NCBI GenBank assembly: GCA_946481445.1
Contig: CAMLOA010000129.1
Location: 1 to 6,264 of the forward strand
Length of the DNA stretch: 6,264 nucleotides
Origin: an uncultured Devosia sp.
GTDB taxonomy: Bacteria > Pseudomonadota > Alphaproteobacteria > Rhizobiales > Devosiaceae
Direction of reading: 5' to 3'
Each line of letters begins with the position of its first letter. Within the stretch, counting starts at the first letter, position 1. A program made the translations under genes and the position numbers. Shown in pieces: positions 1 to 5,185 of the stretch. Under the pieces are notes generated by a model. That model did no database searches. It was not told the DNA's origin and saw only the letters and a program-made list of their open reading frames with translations.

Positions 1-205
1 GGATGGTCTCGAGTTCCTTGATGCGGCCCTCGTTGAGGCTCTGCTGTTCCTTGGCCGCCGAATATTCGGCATTCTCGGACAGGTCCCCATGCGCACGGGC
101 CTCGGCAATGGCGTCGATGATGCGGCGACGCTCATTGGCGGTACGGTGCTCAAATTCGGCGGTGAGGGCCTTGTGGCCACTGACCGTCATCGGGATCTTG
201 TCCAT
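1..205 (-). CDS. greA: Transcription elongation factor GreA, N-terminal part (cut by left edge)
   Basis: GreA binds in the secondary channel of RNA polymerase and stimulates cleavage of backtracked transcripts, rescuing stalled elongation complexes in the cytoplasm. Only the first 68 codons are in the window; the rest of the coiled coil and the C-terminal FKBP-like domain lie beyond the left edge. The protein begins [10 protein letters not shown], close to the usual MEKIPMT start of GreA. The hallmark tip motif GDLSENAEY spans residues 40-48 and keeps Asp41 and Glu44, the two acidic residues known to coordinate the catalytic metal. It is followed by AAKEQQ, also typical of the family. The start at 205 is supported by GGAGG seven bases upstream. 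The gene is transcribed away from the sugar dehydrogenase. GreB is less likely given the N-terminal sequence. Confidence 0.96.
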   Translation of the reverse strand, partial: MDKIPMTVSGHKALTAEFEHRTANERRRIIDAIAEARAHGDLSENAEYSAAKEQQSLNEGRIKELETI

Positions 206-299
206 TTCGTCGCCTCCAATCGGCACGGCAAATACTGTTTCCCCAGCCAAACCCGTTCGGCGTGCGCTTCACGATAAGTTTTTGAGGGGGAGCGGATGC

Positions 300-328
300 A
301 AATTGCCCGCCTGCCACGTTCCGGTCAA
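300..328 (-). promoter_or_regulatory. Candidate sigma70-type promoter of greA
   Basis: Read on the minus strand, TTGACC (323-328, preceded by C to give CTTGAC) is separated by 17 bases from CAATTT (300-305). CTTGAC is the usual -35 form in Alphaproteobacteria. The -10 is weak and matches TATAAT mainly at the conserved second and last positions. Transcription would begin near 293, giving a leader of roughly 88 bases before the greA ATG. Seen by eye only. Confidence 0.3.
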
Positions 329-343
329 GCGGGTCATGTCATC

Positions 344-357
344 AACATGGTCATGTT
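344..357. promoter_or_regulatory. 14-bp palindrome in the greA / sugar dehydrogenase spacer
   Basis: AACATGGTCATGTT has perfect 6-base arms around a 2-base centre. A second overlapping inverted repeat, CATGT (335-339) and ACATG (345-349) with a 5-base spacer, shares one arm. The cluster lies just upstream of the dehydrogenase start at 392 and behind the candidate greA promoter, so it could be an operator for either gene. No matching regulator is evident. It could also be chance, since it would fall inside coding sequence if the dehydrogenase began at 296. Confidence 0.3.
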
Positions 358-391
358 CACAAACCTGTTCAAGTCTCTGGGGGAGCCAGCC

Positions 392-1531
392 ATGTCCACC
401 GCCGTGAAATCCGCCCTGCTGGCCGCCGGCCTGACGCTGCTGGCGGGGCCCGCTTTGGGGCAGACGGTCCAGTCGAGCGCCGGGCCGCTGGAGGCGACCG
501 TGCTGGCCGAGGGGCTGGACCATCCCTGGGCGCTCGGCTTCCTGCCCGATGGCCGCATGCTGGTGACCGAGCGGAGCGGCGCGTTGCGCATCGTGGCCGA
601 TGGCGCCGTGGGCGCGCCGATCGCCGGCGTGCCCGAAGTGTTCGCGCGGGGGCAGGGGGGCCTGCTCGACCTAGCCATCGCCCCCGACTTCGAGACGAGC
701 GGGCAAATCTACCTGACCTATGCCGAGCCAGCGGCCAGCGCCGGGCTGCAGCGCGGGGCGGGCACGGCGCTGATGTCGGCGCGGCTCGTGCTGGAAGCGG
801 ACGGCGGCCGGCTCGAGGGGCAGAAGGTCATCTTCCGGATGAACAAGTTCACCAACACCAACCGCCATTTCGGTTCGCGCGTGGTGATCGGTGCCGACGG
901 CAACCTCTTCGTCACGCTGGGCGAGCGGGGCGATGCCGAGCGCGCACAGGACATGGGCGACCTGGCGGGCGGGATCGCCCGCATCGCGCCGGACGGGTCG
1001 GTGCCAGCGGACAATCCAAAACTGGAGGGCTGGGCGCCCGAGCTCTGGAGCAAGGGCCACCGCAATCCGCAGGGGGCCACGCTGCGCGCGGACGGCGCCC
1101 TGTTCACGGTCGAGCATGGCGCCATGGGCGGCGACGAGGTGAACATGCCGAGTGCTGGCGCCAATTATGGCTGGCCTGTCATCACCTATGGCGTCGATTA
1201 TTCGGGGCTGCCGATCGGGGAGGGGACGGAAAAGGAGGGGCTGGAGCAGCCGCTGCATTACTGGGACCCCTCCATCTCGCCCTCCGGGCTCGATTTCTAT
1301 GACGGGGAGCTTATCCCTGCCTGGGATGGCGACCTCCTGGCCGGCGGCCTCAGCGGCAACCTGCTGGTGCGGCTGGACATGGAAGGCGACGCGGTGGTGG
1401 GCGAGGAGCGGCTGTTCCAGGGGCAGCTGGGCCGCATCCGGGATGTGCGGGTCGGCCCCGACGGCGCCATCTACCTGCTGACCGATGCCGACAATGGAAG
1501 GCTGATCCGCGTGGCGCCGGAGGGCAGGTAG
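392..1531 (+). CDS. Exported PQQ-dependent sugar dehydrogenase (glucose/sorbosone dehydrogenase family)
   Basis: Predicted six-bladed beta-propeller quinoprotein of the GSDH family (PF07995), related to E. coli YliI aldose sugar dehydrogenase (about 371 residues; this one 379). Such enzymes oxidise aldoses to lactones in the periplasm using pyrroloquinoline quinone. Residues 1-23 form a signal peptide: basic Lys6, a Leu/Ala-rich core, and ALG before Gln24. Family landmarks include LDHPWALGFLPDG at 42-54, GQGGLLDLAIAPDF at 87-100, HFGSR at 159-163 with His159 in the place of the catalytic base, GHRNPQG at 222-228, ANYGWP at 257-262 and GRIRDVRVGPDG at 347-358, whose arginines probably match the PQQ-contacting pair of soluble glucose dehydrogenase. 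The segment 318-327 (GGLSGNLLVR) seems to lack the lysine found in some relatives. The start at 392 has GGGGAG seven bases upstream and places the signal peptide at the N terminus. An in-frame ATG at 296, also with a purine-rich SD, would add 32 residues before the signal peptide and is less likely. Sugar specificity cannot be read from sequence. Confidence 0.9.
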   Translation: MSTAVKSALLAAGLTLLAGPALGQTVQSSAGPLEATVLAEGLDHPWALGFLPDGRMLVTERSGALRIVADGAVGAPIAGVPEVFARGQGGLLDLAIAPDFETSGQIYLTYAEPAASAGLQRGAGTALMSARLVLEADGGRLEGQKVIFRMNKFTNTNRHFGSRVVIGADGNLFVTLGERGDAERAQDMGDLAGGIARIAPDGSVPADNPKLEGWAPELWSKGHRNPQGATLRADGALFTVEHGAMGGDEVNMPSAGANYGWPVITYGVDYSGLPIGEGTEKEGLEQPLHYWDPSISPSGLDFYDGELIPAWDGDLLAGGLSGNLLVRLDMEGDAVVGEERLFQGQLGRIRDVRVGPDGAIYLLTDADNGRLIRVAPEGR

Positions 1532-1534
1532 CCC

Positions 1535-2515
1535 CTATCCGCGCAGGGCGCTGGGCGGCACGGCATAGACGCGGTGCCAGGCGCGGCGCAGCTGCCGGCT
1601 CGAGCCGAATCCGGCCCGTTGGGCAACAGCCTCCATGTCCAGGCGGGTCTGCGTCAGCAGTTCGCGCGCCAGCGCGACACGCAGGCGATTGACGAAATCG
1701 ATGGGTGTCATGCCGGTGGCCTGATGGAACAGGCGCGACAGGTGCCGGGGGCTGGCGGCAGCCACCGCGGCCATGCTGTCCAGCGTCCAGTCCGCGGCGG
1801 GTTCGGCCACGATCGCATCCTGCACGCGGTGGATGGCCGGGTGAATGTGGTTGCGCCCTTCGAGCCAGGGCGAAAGCTGGGCGTCATGTCCATCGCGGCG
1901 CATGTAGACCACCAGGTGGCGCGCAATGGCAGCCGCGACCTGCTGGCTGGTGAGCCGCCCCACCAGATGCAGCATGAGGTCAATGCCGGCCGTGATGCCG
2001 GCGCTGGTGAGGCATGGACCGTCCTCGACGAAAAGCCGGTCATCATGGACCGTGGCGCCGCGTGCGAGCCGTGAGAGCTCGCCGCAGTCGGAGAAATGCG
2101 TGGTGCAGGCGCGCCCGTCCAGCAGGCCGGCGCGCGCGGCCAGCAGGGCGCCGCTGCAGATGCAGACCAGCTGCGTATCGGCGTTTGCCACGCGGCGGAG
2201 CCAGTCCACGATATCGGCGCCGCCGGCATCGTGCGGTTCGACAATGCCGGGCTGCCCGGCATCCATGATCGCGGTGGTGGACCCGCTGAGGACGATCATG
2301 GCCCCGGCCGGCAACTCGTGGGGCATTGGCGTCAGGCCGGCCAGCCGCAGACCGACGGAGCTGGTGACCTCCGGCAGCGGGCTGACATAGGTGACGTCGA
2401 ACCGCACCTCGTCCTGCAGGAGGTTGGCCTGGCGCAGAACTTCCATCGGGCCGGCCACATCCAGAAGCAGGGTGTGGGCCGGCAGGACCACGAAAGTGGG
2501 AACAGGCCGCGTCAT
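1535..2515 (-). CDS. GlxA-family transcriptional regulator (DJ-1/PfpI domain plus AraC-type HTH)
   Basis: A 326-residue cytoplasmic regulator of the GlxA type. Residues about 5-185 form a DJ-1/PfpI (class I glutamine amidotransferase-like) domain, beginning FVVLPAHTLLLDVAGPMEVL and keeping the nucleophile-elbow motif CSGALLAARAGLLDGR at 120-135, with Cys120 at the active-site position. Residues about 225-326 are an AraC/XylS DNA-binding domain with two helix-turn-helix units, around 244-266 (LDSMAAVAAASPRHLSRLFH) and 294-316 (MEAVAQRAGFGSSRQLRRAW). In the family the first domain usually senses a small molecule and does not act as an enzyme. The start at 2515 overlaps the stop of the upstream hydrolase as ATGA, so the two are probably translationally coupled; no separate strong SD is visible. 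The reading frame stays open up to 2728, but that part lies inside the hydrolase gene. The neighbour suggests it controls a pathway that includes that hydrolase. Effector unknown. Confidence 0.9.
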   Translation of the reverse strand: MTRPVPTFVVLPAHTLLLDVAGPMEVLRQANLLQDEVRFDVTYVSPLPEVTSSVGLRLAGLTPMPHELPAGAMIVLSGSTTAIMDAGQPGIVEPHDAGGADIVDWLRRVANADTQLVCICSGALLAARAGLLDGRACTTHFSDCGELSRLARGATVHDDRLFVEDGPCLTSAGITAGIDLMLHLVGRLTSQQVAAAIARHLVVYMRRDGHDAQLSPWLEGRNHIHPAIHRVQDAIVAEPAADWTLDSMAAVAAASPRHLSRLFHQATGMTPIDFVNRLRVALARELLTQTRLDMEAVAQRAGFGSSRQLRRAWHRVYAVPPSALRG

Positions 2516-3069
2516 GCCGCGGCGCGCGCGGGCCCGACCAGGGCGCCGTCCACCGTGGTGACGCGAGCAAAACGGCCATCGAGCACGGCGGCGGTGCGGG
2601 CCTTGATCTCCTCGCTCGACCAGGTGCGGCCGGTGGCATCGGTCAGCGGCATGGTGTGGGTGGCTTCGGTGACGAAGTCGACGCTCCAGCCCATGTCCGA
2701 GGCATGCCTTGTGGTCGTCTCGCAGCACTGCTCGGTGCGGATGCCCGAAACGATGAGCCGGCTTATGCCCTGCGCCGTGAGCCAGACGGGCAGGTCGGTG
2801 CCGACCATGGCGGAGTGGCGCGTCTTGATCACTGCGAAATCGGGCTCGTAGCTGAGTTCGGCCAGCGGGCGCACGAAACCCGAGGCCAGCGAGAAGATGC
2901 CTTCCGGCTCCGCATGCAGGACCTGGACGATCCGATACCCGTGCGCCCGGGCTCCGTCGATCAGTGCCTGCTGCCGGTCGAGATAACCGGGCGAGTCGAC
3001 TTCATGCCAGCTGGCGCGCTGACGGAACGATTCCTGTGCATCGATGACGAGAAGGGCGGTGTCGGACAT
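2512..3069 (-). CDS. Isochorismatase-family cysteine hydrolase
   Basis: A 185-residue protein of the isochorismatase-like hydrolase superfamily (PF00857), a cytoplasmic alpha/beta enzyme group that includes isochorismatases, nicotinamidases and carbamoylases. The expected Asp-Lys-Cys triad is visible: Asp10 in LLVIDAQESF, Lys82 in AVIKTRHSA, and Cys115 in the segment SGIRTEQCCETTTRHASDMG (108-127), which matches the family's G-x-x-T-x-x-C pattern followed by a helix. Cys116 is an adjacent extra cysteine. The length is normal for the family. The start at 3069 is supported by GGAG seven bases upstream; the frame extends further upstream to 3288 but overlaps tetR and lacks family sequence. It ends in a 4-base ATGA overlap with the downstream GlxA-type regulator. 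Sequence alone does not separate amidase, carbamoylase or isochorismatase activity, and no enterobactin- or NAD-salvage genes are nearby, so the substrate is left open. Confidence 0.9.
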   Translation of the reverse strand: MSDTALLVIDAQESFRQRASWHEVDSPGYLDRQQALIDGARAHGYRIVQVLHAEPEGIFSLASGFVRPLAELSYEPDFAVIKTRHSAMVGTDLPVWLTAQGISRLIVSGIRTEQCCETTTRHASDMGWSVDFVTEATHTMPLTDATGRTWSSEEIKARTAAVLDGRFARVTTVDGALVGPARAAA

Positions 3070-3187
3070 TTCCTGCTCCAGAAGATTGGGGTGAGCGGGA
3101 CTATTCCGCCTTTTTATCATGGGCCTCAAGGCCGATCCCGGTCGATCATCGGACATATCCGGACAAAGAACGGCAACTTCTGTTGAG
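3070..3187. other. 118-base spacer between tetR and the cysteine hydrolase, with helically phased repeats
   Basis: This spacer must hold the ribosome binding site, and probably a promoter, for the hydrolase-regulator pair unless they are read through from tetR. It contains two short direct repeats with 10-bp period: CGATC at 3133 and 3143, and CGGACA at 3150 and 3160. Direct repeats on one face of the helix are the kind of site AraC-family proteins often bind, so the adjacent GlxA-type regulator is a candidate binder. A small GGCC hairpin with a TCAA loop (3122-3133) has no T-run on its minus-strand 3' side and is not a terminator. I found no convincing -35/-10 pair. Confidence 0.35.
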
Positions 3188-3766
3188 TCAGGCTTTGACT
3201 GCCCTCCAGGCCGCATCGGCAAAGAAGGTGGCCATGCGCTCGCCCTCGGCGGCGTCGCTGGCCCCCCGATGGCGGGCCAGATAGGCATAGGCTGGACCGA
3301 GCATCAGGGCATGGGCCAGGTCGAAGGGAAGGTTGCGGACGGCTCCGGCAGCGGCCATCCGGGCATAGGCTGCTGCTCCGGCCGTCCGGCCACCGTCGAG
3401 AAGGTCCCGGACGGCGGTGAAATCGGGATCGGCCAGCGCCAGGCTCCGCAGTTCGTTCATCAAACGGAACTGGGCGGGTTCGGCAAAGGCCCACCGCACC
3501 AATCCCCCCACCGAGGCCTTGATGGCGGTTTCGGGTGGCAGGTCGGGAGACCATGCCTGGGCAGAATAGCCAGACCAGCCGCCAACCGCCTCCCGCAGCA
3601 GGGTAGCGGCGATGGCGCCCTTGGTGGCGAAGAAGTGGTAGATGCTGCCTGTCGTGGCCCCGCTCCGAGTACGGATATCGGCGATCGACGTTGCGGCATA
3701 GCCACGCTCCAGGAAGCAGGCGAGGGCGGCATCGAGAATTTGGCGGCGACGGTCGGGAGGAGTCAT
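3188..3766 (-). CDS. TetR-family transcriptional repressor
   Basis: A 192-residue regulator with the standard TetR layout. The N-terminal DNA-binding domain runs from RRRQILDAALACFLERGYAA (6-25) through the helix-turn-helix TSIADIRTRSGATTGSIYHF (26-45) to FATKGAIAATLL (46-57). Residues about 75-190 are an all-helical ligand-binding and dimerisation domain with no recognisable specificity. Length is typical. The start at 3766 is the only plausible one: no ATG, GTG or TTG lies in frame upstream within the spacer, and the conserved domain begins almost at once. There is no Shine-Dalgarno sequence before it, while TATACC (minus strand, 3773-3778) ends six bases from the ATG, suggesting a leaderless mRNA. 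The gene diverges from the SnoaL-like gene, with two palindromes between them, so autorepression together with repression of the neighbour is the likely role. The inducer is unknown. Confidence 0.92.
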   Translation of the reverse strand: MTPPDRRRQILDAALACFLERGYAATSIADIRTRSGATTGSIYHFFATKGAIAATLLREAVGGWSGYSAQAWSPDLPPETAIKASVGGLVRWAFAEPAQFRLMNELRSLALADPDFTAVRDLLDGGRTAGAAAYARMAAAGAVRNLPFDLAHALMLGPAYAYLARHRGASDAAEGERMATFFADAAWRAVKA

Positions 3767-3772
3767 TGTAGC

Positions 3773-3801
3773 GGTATAGACGACTCTAGAATGGCGTTCT
3801 A
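3773..3801 (-). promoter_or_regulatory. Candidate tetR promoter, possibly giving a leaderless transcript
   Basis: On the minus strand, TAGAAC (3796-3801) is a weak -35, followed after 17 bases by TATACC (3773-3778) as -10. Only six bases separate the -10 from the tetR ATG, so a normal start site would fall at or next to the A of that ATG. The -35 lies inside the first palindromic operator. Hexamer matches are modest (3/6 and 4/6). Confidence 0.3.
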
Positions 3802-3805
3802 TAGT
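3777..3805 (+). promoter_or_regulatory. Candidate promoter of the SnoaL-like gene
   Basis: TAGACG (3777-3782) and TATAGT (3800-3805) are 17 bases apart and match the sigma70 consensus at 4/6 and 5/6 positions. Transcription would start near 3812. The first palindrome fills the space between the two hexamers and the second covers the start site, the positions expected for a repressor. Confidence 0.45.
3786..3802. promoter_or_regulatory. TetR operator candidate O1 (imperfect palindrome)
   Basis: CTAGAATGGCGTTCTAT is a 17-bp near-copy of the perfect palindrome at 3811-3827, with changes at two positions (seventh and last). It sits within the promoter spacer of the SnoaL-like gene and over the likely tetR -35. 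Its centre is 25 bp from that of the second copy. Binding by the adjacent TetR protein is inferred from position and symmetry. Confidence 0.6.
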
Positions 3806-3810
3806 GGTGA

Positions 3811-3827
3811 CTAGAACGGCGTTCTAG
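3811..3827. promoter_or_regulatory. TetR operator candidate O2 (perfect palindrome)
   Basis: CTAGAACGGCGTTCTAG has perfect 8-base arms (CTAGAACG and CGTTCTAG) around one central base. Its length and symmetry suit a TetR-family dimer. It covers the predicted start site of the SnoaL-like gene and touches the purine-rich Shine-Dalgarno stretch (3826-3831). It is probably the stronger of the two sites. Confidence 0.7.
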
Positions 3828-3838
3828 GGGGTGTAGCG

Positions 3839-4252
3839 ATGAGCGACGCAATCGAACTGGTAAAGCAGTATGTCGAGGCGGTGACGCGGTTCGACCAGAA
3901 TGAAGTGGCCCGGCTCTTGCACGATGAGGTCCGCTTCCACGAACTGCCCAACCGTATCCGGCCCAAGGGCGGCGTGGACGACAAGGCAGCCATGATGGCG
4001 GGTATGCGCCGGGCAGCCAGCCGCAGCGTGCTCACCGGGCAAAGATATATCCTGGGCGACATCTTCGCCTGCGGGGATCGCGTCGTGGCGGAGGCGCGCT
4101 GGGAGGGCGACCTTGCCATTCCCATCGGGACGCTGAAGCCAGGGGAGACCATGACCGCCCATATCGCGATGATCTTCCGCGTTCGCGACGGTCTCATCAT
4201 CGAGCAGCGCAACTATGACTGCTACGAGGACTTTTCGGCGCCCGCGGGGTGA
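3839..4252 (+). CDS. SnoaL-like / NTF2-fold small protein
   Basis: A 137-residue protein that looks like a single NTF2/SnoaL-like domain. An N-terminal helix pair (SDAIELVKQYVEAVTRFD, then NEVARLLHDEVRFHELP, about 2-37) leads into a strand-rich C-terminal half that includes RYILGDIFACGDRVVAEARW (69-88) and MTAHIAMIFRVRDGLIIEQR (105-124) and ends with a YDCYEDF tail. That pattern of opening helices, a dip around residue 35, and a final 'RVRDGLI-E-R-YD' strand is typical of the family. Members include polyketide cyclases, isomerases, dehydratases and many uncharacterised ligand binders, so no reaction can be assigned. There is no signal peptide. The start has AGGGGG seven bases upstream. It is divergent from tetR across two palindromic operators, which suggests expression only when the TetR ligand is present and a possible role in handling that compound (inference). 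Confidence 0.8.
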   Translation: MSDAIELVKQYVEAVTRFDQNEVARLLHDEVRFHELPNRIRPKGGVDDKAAMMAGMRRAASRSVLTGQRYILGDIFACGDRVVAEARWEGDLAIPIGTLKPGETMTAHIAMIFRVRDGLIIEQRNYDCYEDFSAPAG

Positions 4253-4302
4253 AGGGGACAGGCCGACCGGGGGAGGTTCTGACGCAGCGCCGACAGGGGT
4301 GC

Positions 4303-4332
4303 TTGCCTCGTTGCCGAATGTGAAGACATAGT
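4303..4332 (+). promoter_or_regulatory. Candidate promoter of the DUF2461 gene
   Basis: TTGCCT (4303-4308) and CATAGT (4327-4332) are 18 bases apart, each matching consensus at 4/6 positions. The start would be near 4339, giving a leader of about 34 bases. An 11-bp palindrome, GTCTGGCAGAC (4331-4341), overlaps the -10 and the start site and could be an operator. Both calls are weak. Confidence 0.3.
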
Positions 4333-4372
4333 CTGGCAGACCTTAGCACATCCTCGACAAACGGAGCCATGC

Positions 4373-5050
4373 ATGCCGGGCTTTCCGCCGCAGACACAGG
4401 CATTTCTCGCCGGCATTGCCGCCCACAATGACAAGACCTGGTTCGAGGCGAACCGGTCGCTCTACGAGGCCGGCTATGTGCAGGCTGGGGCGGCCTTCGT
4501 GGAGGCGGTCGGTCCGCGCCTGCGGGAGATTTCGCCCACGGTGCAGTTCTCCCCCAGGATCAATGGCTCGGTTTCGCGCATCAATCGGGATGTGCGCTTC
4601 TCCAGGGACAAGCGGCCCTACAAGGACCATCTCGACCTGTGGTTCTGGCATGGCGACAAGCGCGGCTGGGATTGTCCGGGGTTCTACCTGCGCATCGCCA
4701 CCGACCGGGTCTTTCTGGGGGTGGGCCGCCACATGATGGACAAGCAGGCTCTGGACACGTTCCGGCACGCCGTGGTGCTGCCGCGTTCGGGCCGGGCGCT
4801 TGTGGAGGCAGTTGCCAGGGTCAAGGCGGCGGGGCCGTATGACATCGGGGAGCGAACCCGCAAACTGCCGCCGCGCGGCTTCGAAACCTCGCCAGACCGC
4901 AGCGATTTCCTGCTCCATGAGGGGCTGACGGCCACGCTCGAGCTCCCGGCAGCCGCCGCGCTCGAAAGCGACTTCGATTCGGTGTGCCTGCACCACTTTG
5001 CGGCCACCTGGCCGATCGGCAAGTGGCTGCTCGACGAGGTGGGCAGCTAG
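4373..5050 (+). CDS. DUF2461 / TIGR02453 family protein of unknown function
   Basis: A 225-residue cytoplasmic protein that fits the DUF2461 family (PF09365, TIGR02453) along its length. The N-terminal signature is clear: FLAGIAAHNDKTWFEANRSL (11-30) corresponds to the family's 'FL..L..NN...WF..NR..Y', and GSVSRINRDVRFSRDKRPYK (65-84) corresponds to the highly conserved 'gS..RI.RD.RFs.DK.PYK' block. The C-terminal part includes FYLRIATDRVFLGVG (104-118) and RKLPPRGF (163-170). Biochemical function is not established for the family; the clustered Arg, Asp and Lys residues suggest a ligand-, metal- or nucleic acid-contacting site, but that is inference. GGAG six bases upstream supports the start at 4373; a nearer-upstream ATG at 4369 is in another frame that soon stops. 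No operon partner is evident: 120 bases separate it from the SnoaL-like gene and 135 from the chemoreceptor. Confidence 0.88.
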   Translation: MPGFPPQTQAFLAGIAAHNDKTWFEANRSLYEAGYVQAGAAFVEAVGPRLREISPTVQFSPRINGSVSRINRDVRFSRDKRPYKDHLDLWFWHGDKRGWDCPGFYLRIATDRVFLGVGRHMMDKQALDTFRHAVVLPRSGRALVEAVARVKAAGPYDIGERTRKLPPRGFETSPDRSDFLLHEGLTATLELPAAAALESDFDSVCLHHFAATWPIGKWLLDEVGS

Positions 5051-5056
5051 CCGCAG

Positions 5057-5086
5057 TTAACCCGCTGGTTACCATGCGTACACAAT
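5057..5086 (+). promoter_or_regulatory. Candidate promoter of the chemoreceptor gene, with a CtrA-like half-site pair
   Basis: TTAACC (5057-5062) and CACAAT (5081-5086) are 18 bases apart and could be the -35 and -10 (4/6 each). The start would be near 5093, leaving a leader of about 93 bases. The same stretch contains TTAACC and GTTACCAT, reminiscent of the TTAA-N7-TTAA box bound by CtrA, which controls motility and chemotaxis genes in many Alphaproteobacteria. Here the gap is eight bases and the second half is TTAC, so the match is imperfect. TAACC (5058-5062) and GGTTA (5067-5071) also form an inverted repeat. Confidence 0.3.
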
Positions 5087-5106
5087 AGTTGCAGCCGGGA
5101 GATTTC

Positions 5107-5141
5107 GACCCGTGTGACCGGGTCCGCCCCAGCTTCGGCGG
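5107..5141 (+). other. Two small GC-rich hairpins in the chemoreceptor leader
   Basis: GACCCG (5107-5112) pairs with CGGGTC (5119-5124) around a six-base loop, and CGCC (5125-5128) pairs with GGCG (5137-5140) around an eight-base loop. The only following T-run is TTTT in GGTTTTCTGG, several bases after the second stem, so a rho-independent terminator for the DUF2461 gene is doubtful. They could be leader structure of the chemoreceptor mRNA. Confidence 0.25.
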
Positions 5142-5185
5142 GCATTGGTTTTCTGGCCGACCCAAGGTGCAATTGGGACGCAAAG

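Noticed and set aside
3..407. 134-codon plus-strand frame across greA and the spacer
   Set aside because: It is the complement of greA, whose N-terminal sequence and GDLSENAEY motif are unmistakable on the minus strand.
671..1258. 195-codon open frame antisense to the sugar dehydrogenase
   Set aside because: It lies wholly opposite a well-supported conserved gene, its protein is rich in Arg, Pro and His with no recognisable family, and such frames arise readily in GC-rich coding DNA.
2516..2728. N-terminal extension of the GlxA-type regulator by 71 codons
   Set aside because: This part is the hydrolase gene in another frame; conserved DJ-1 sequence begins only after the Met at 2515, and the ATGA overlap explains the start.
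2096..2851. 251-codon plus-strand open frame opposite the GlxA-type regulator and hydrolase
   Set aside because: It spans the complement of two conserved genes and resembles no family; an artefact of high GC content.
3119..3814. 231-codon plus-strand open frame opposite tetR, running into the operator region
   Set aside because: Gly/Arg-rich low-complexity product, opposite a clear TetR gene and crossing its promoter; not a gene.
4343..4996. 217-codon minus-strand open frame opposite the DUF2461 gene
   Set aside because: The plus-strand frame has clear family conservation and a ribosome site; the minus-strand product has neither.
5107..5141. Rho-independent terminator after the DUF2461 gene
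   Set aside because: Stems are short (6 and 4 bp) and no T-run directly follows either; kept only as possible leader structure.
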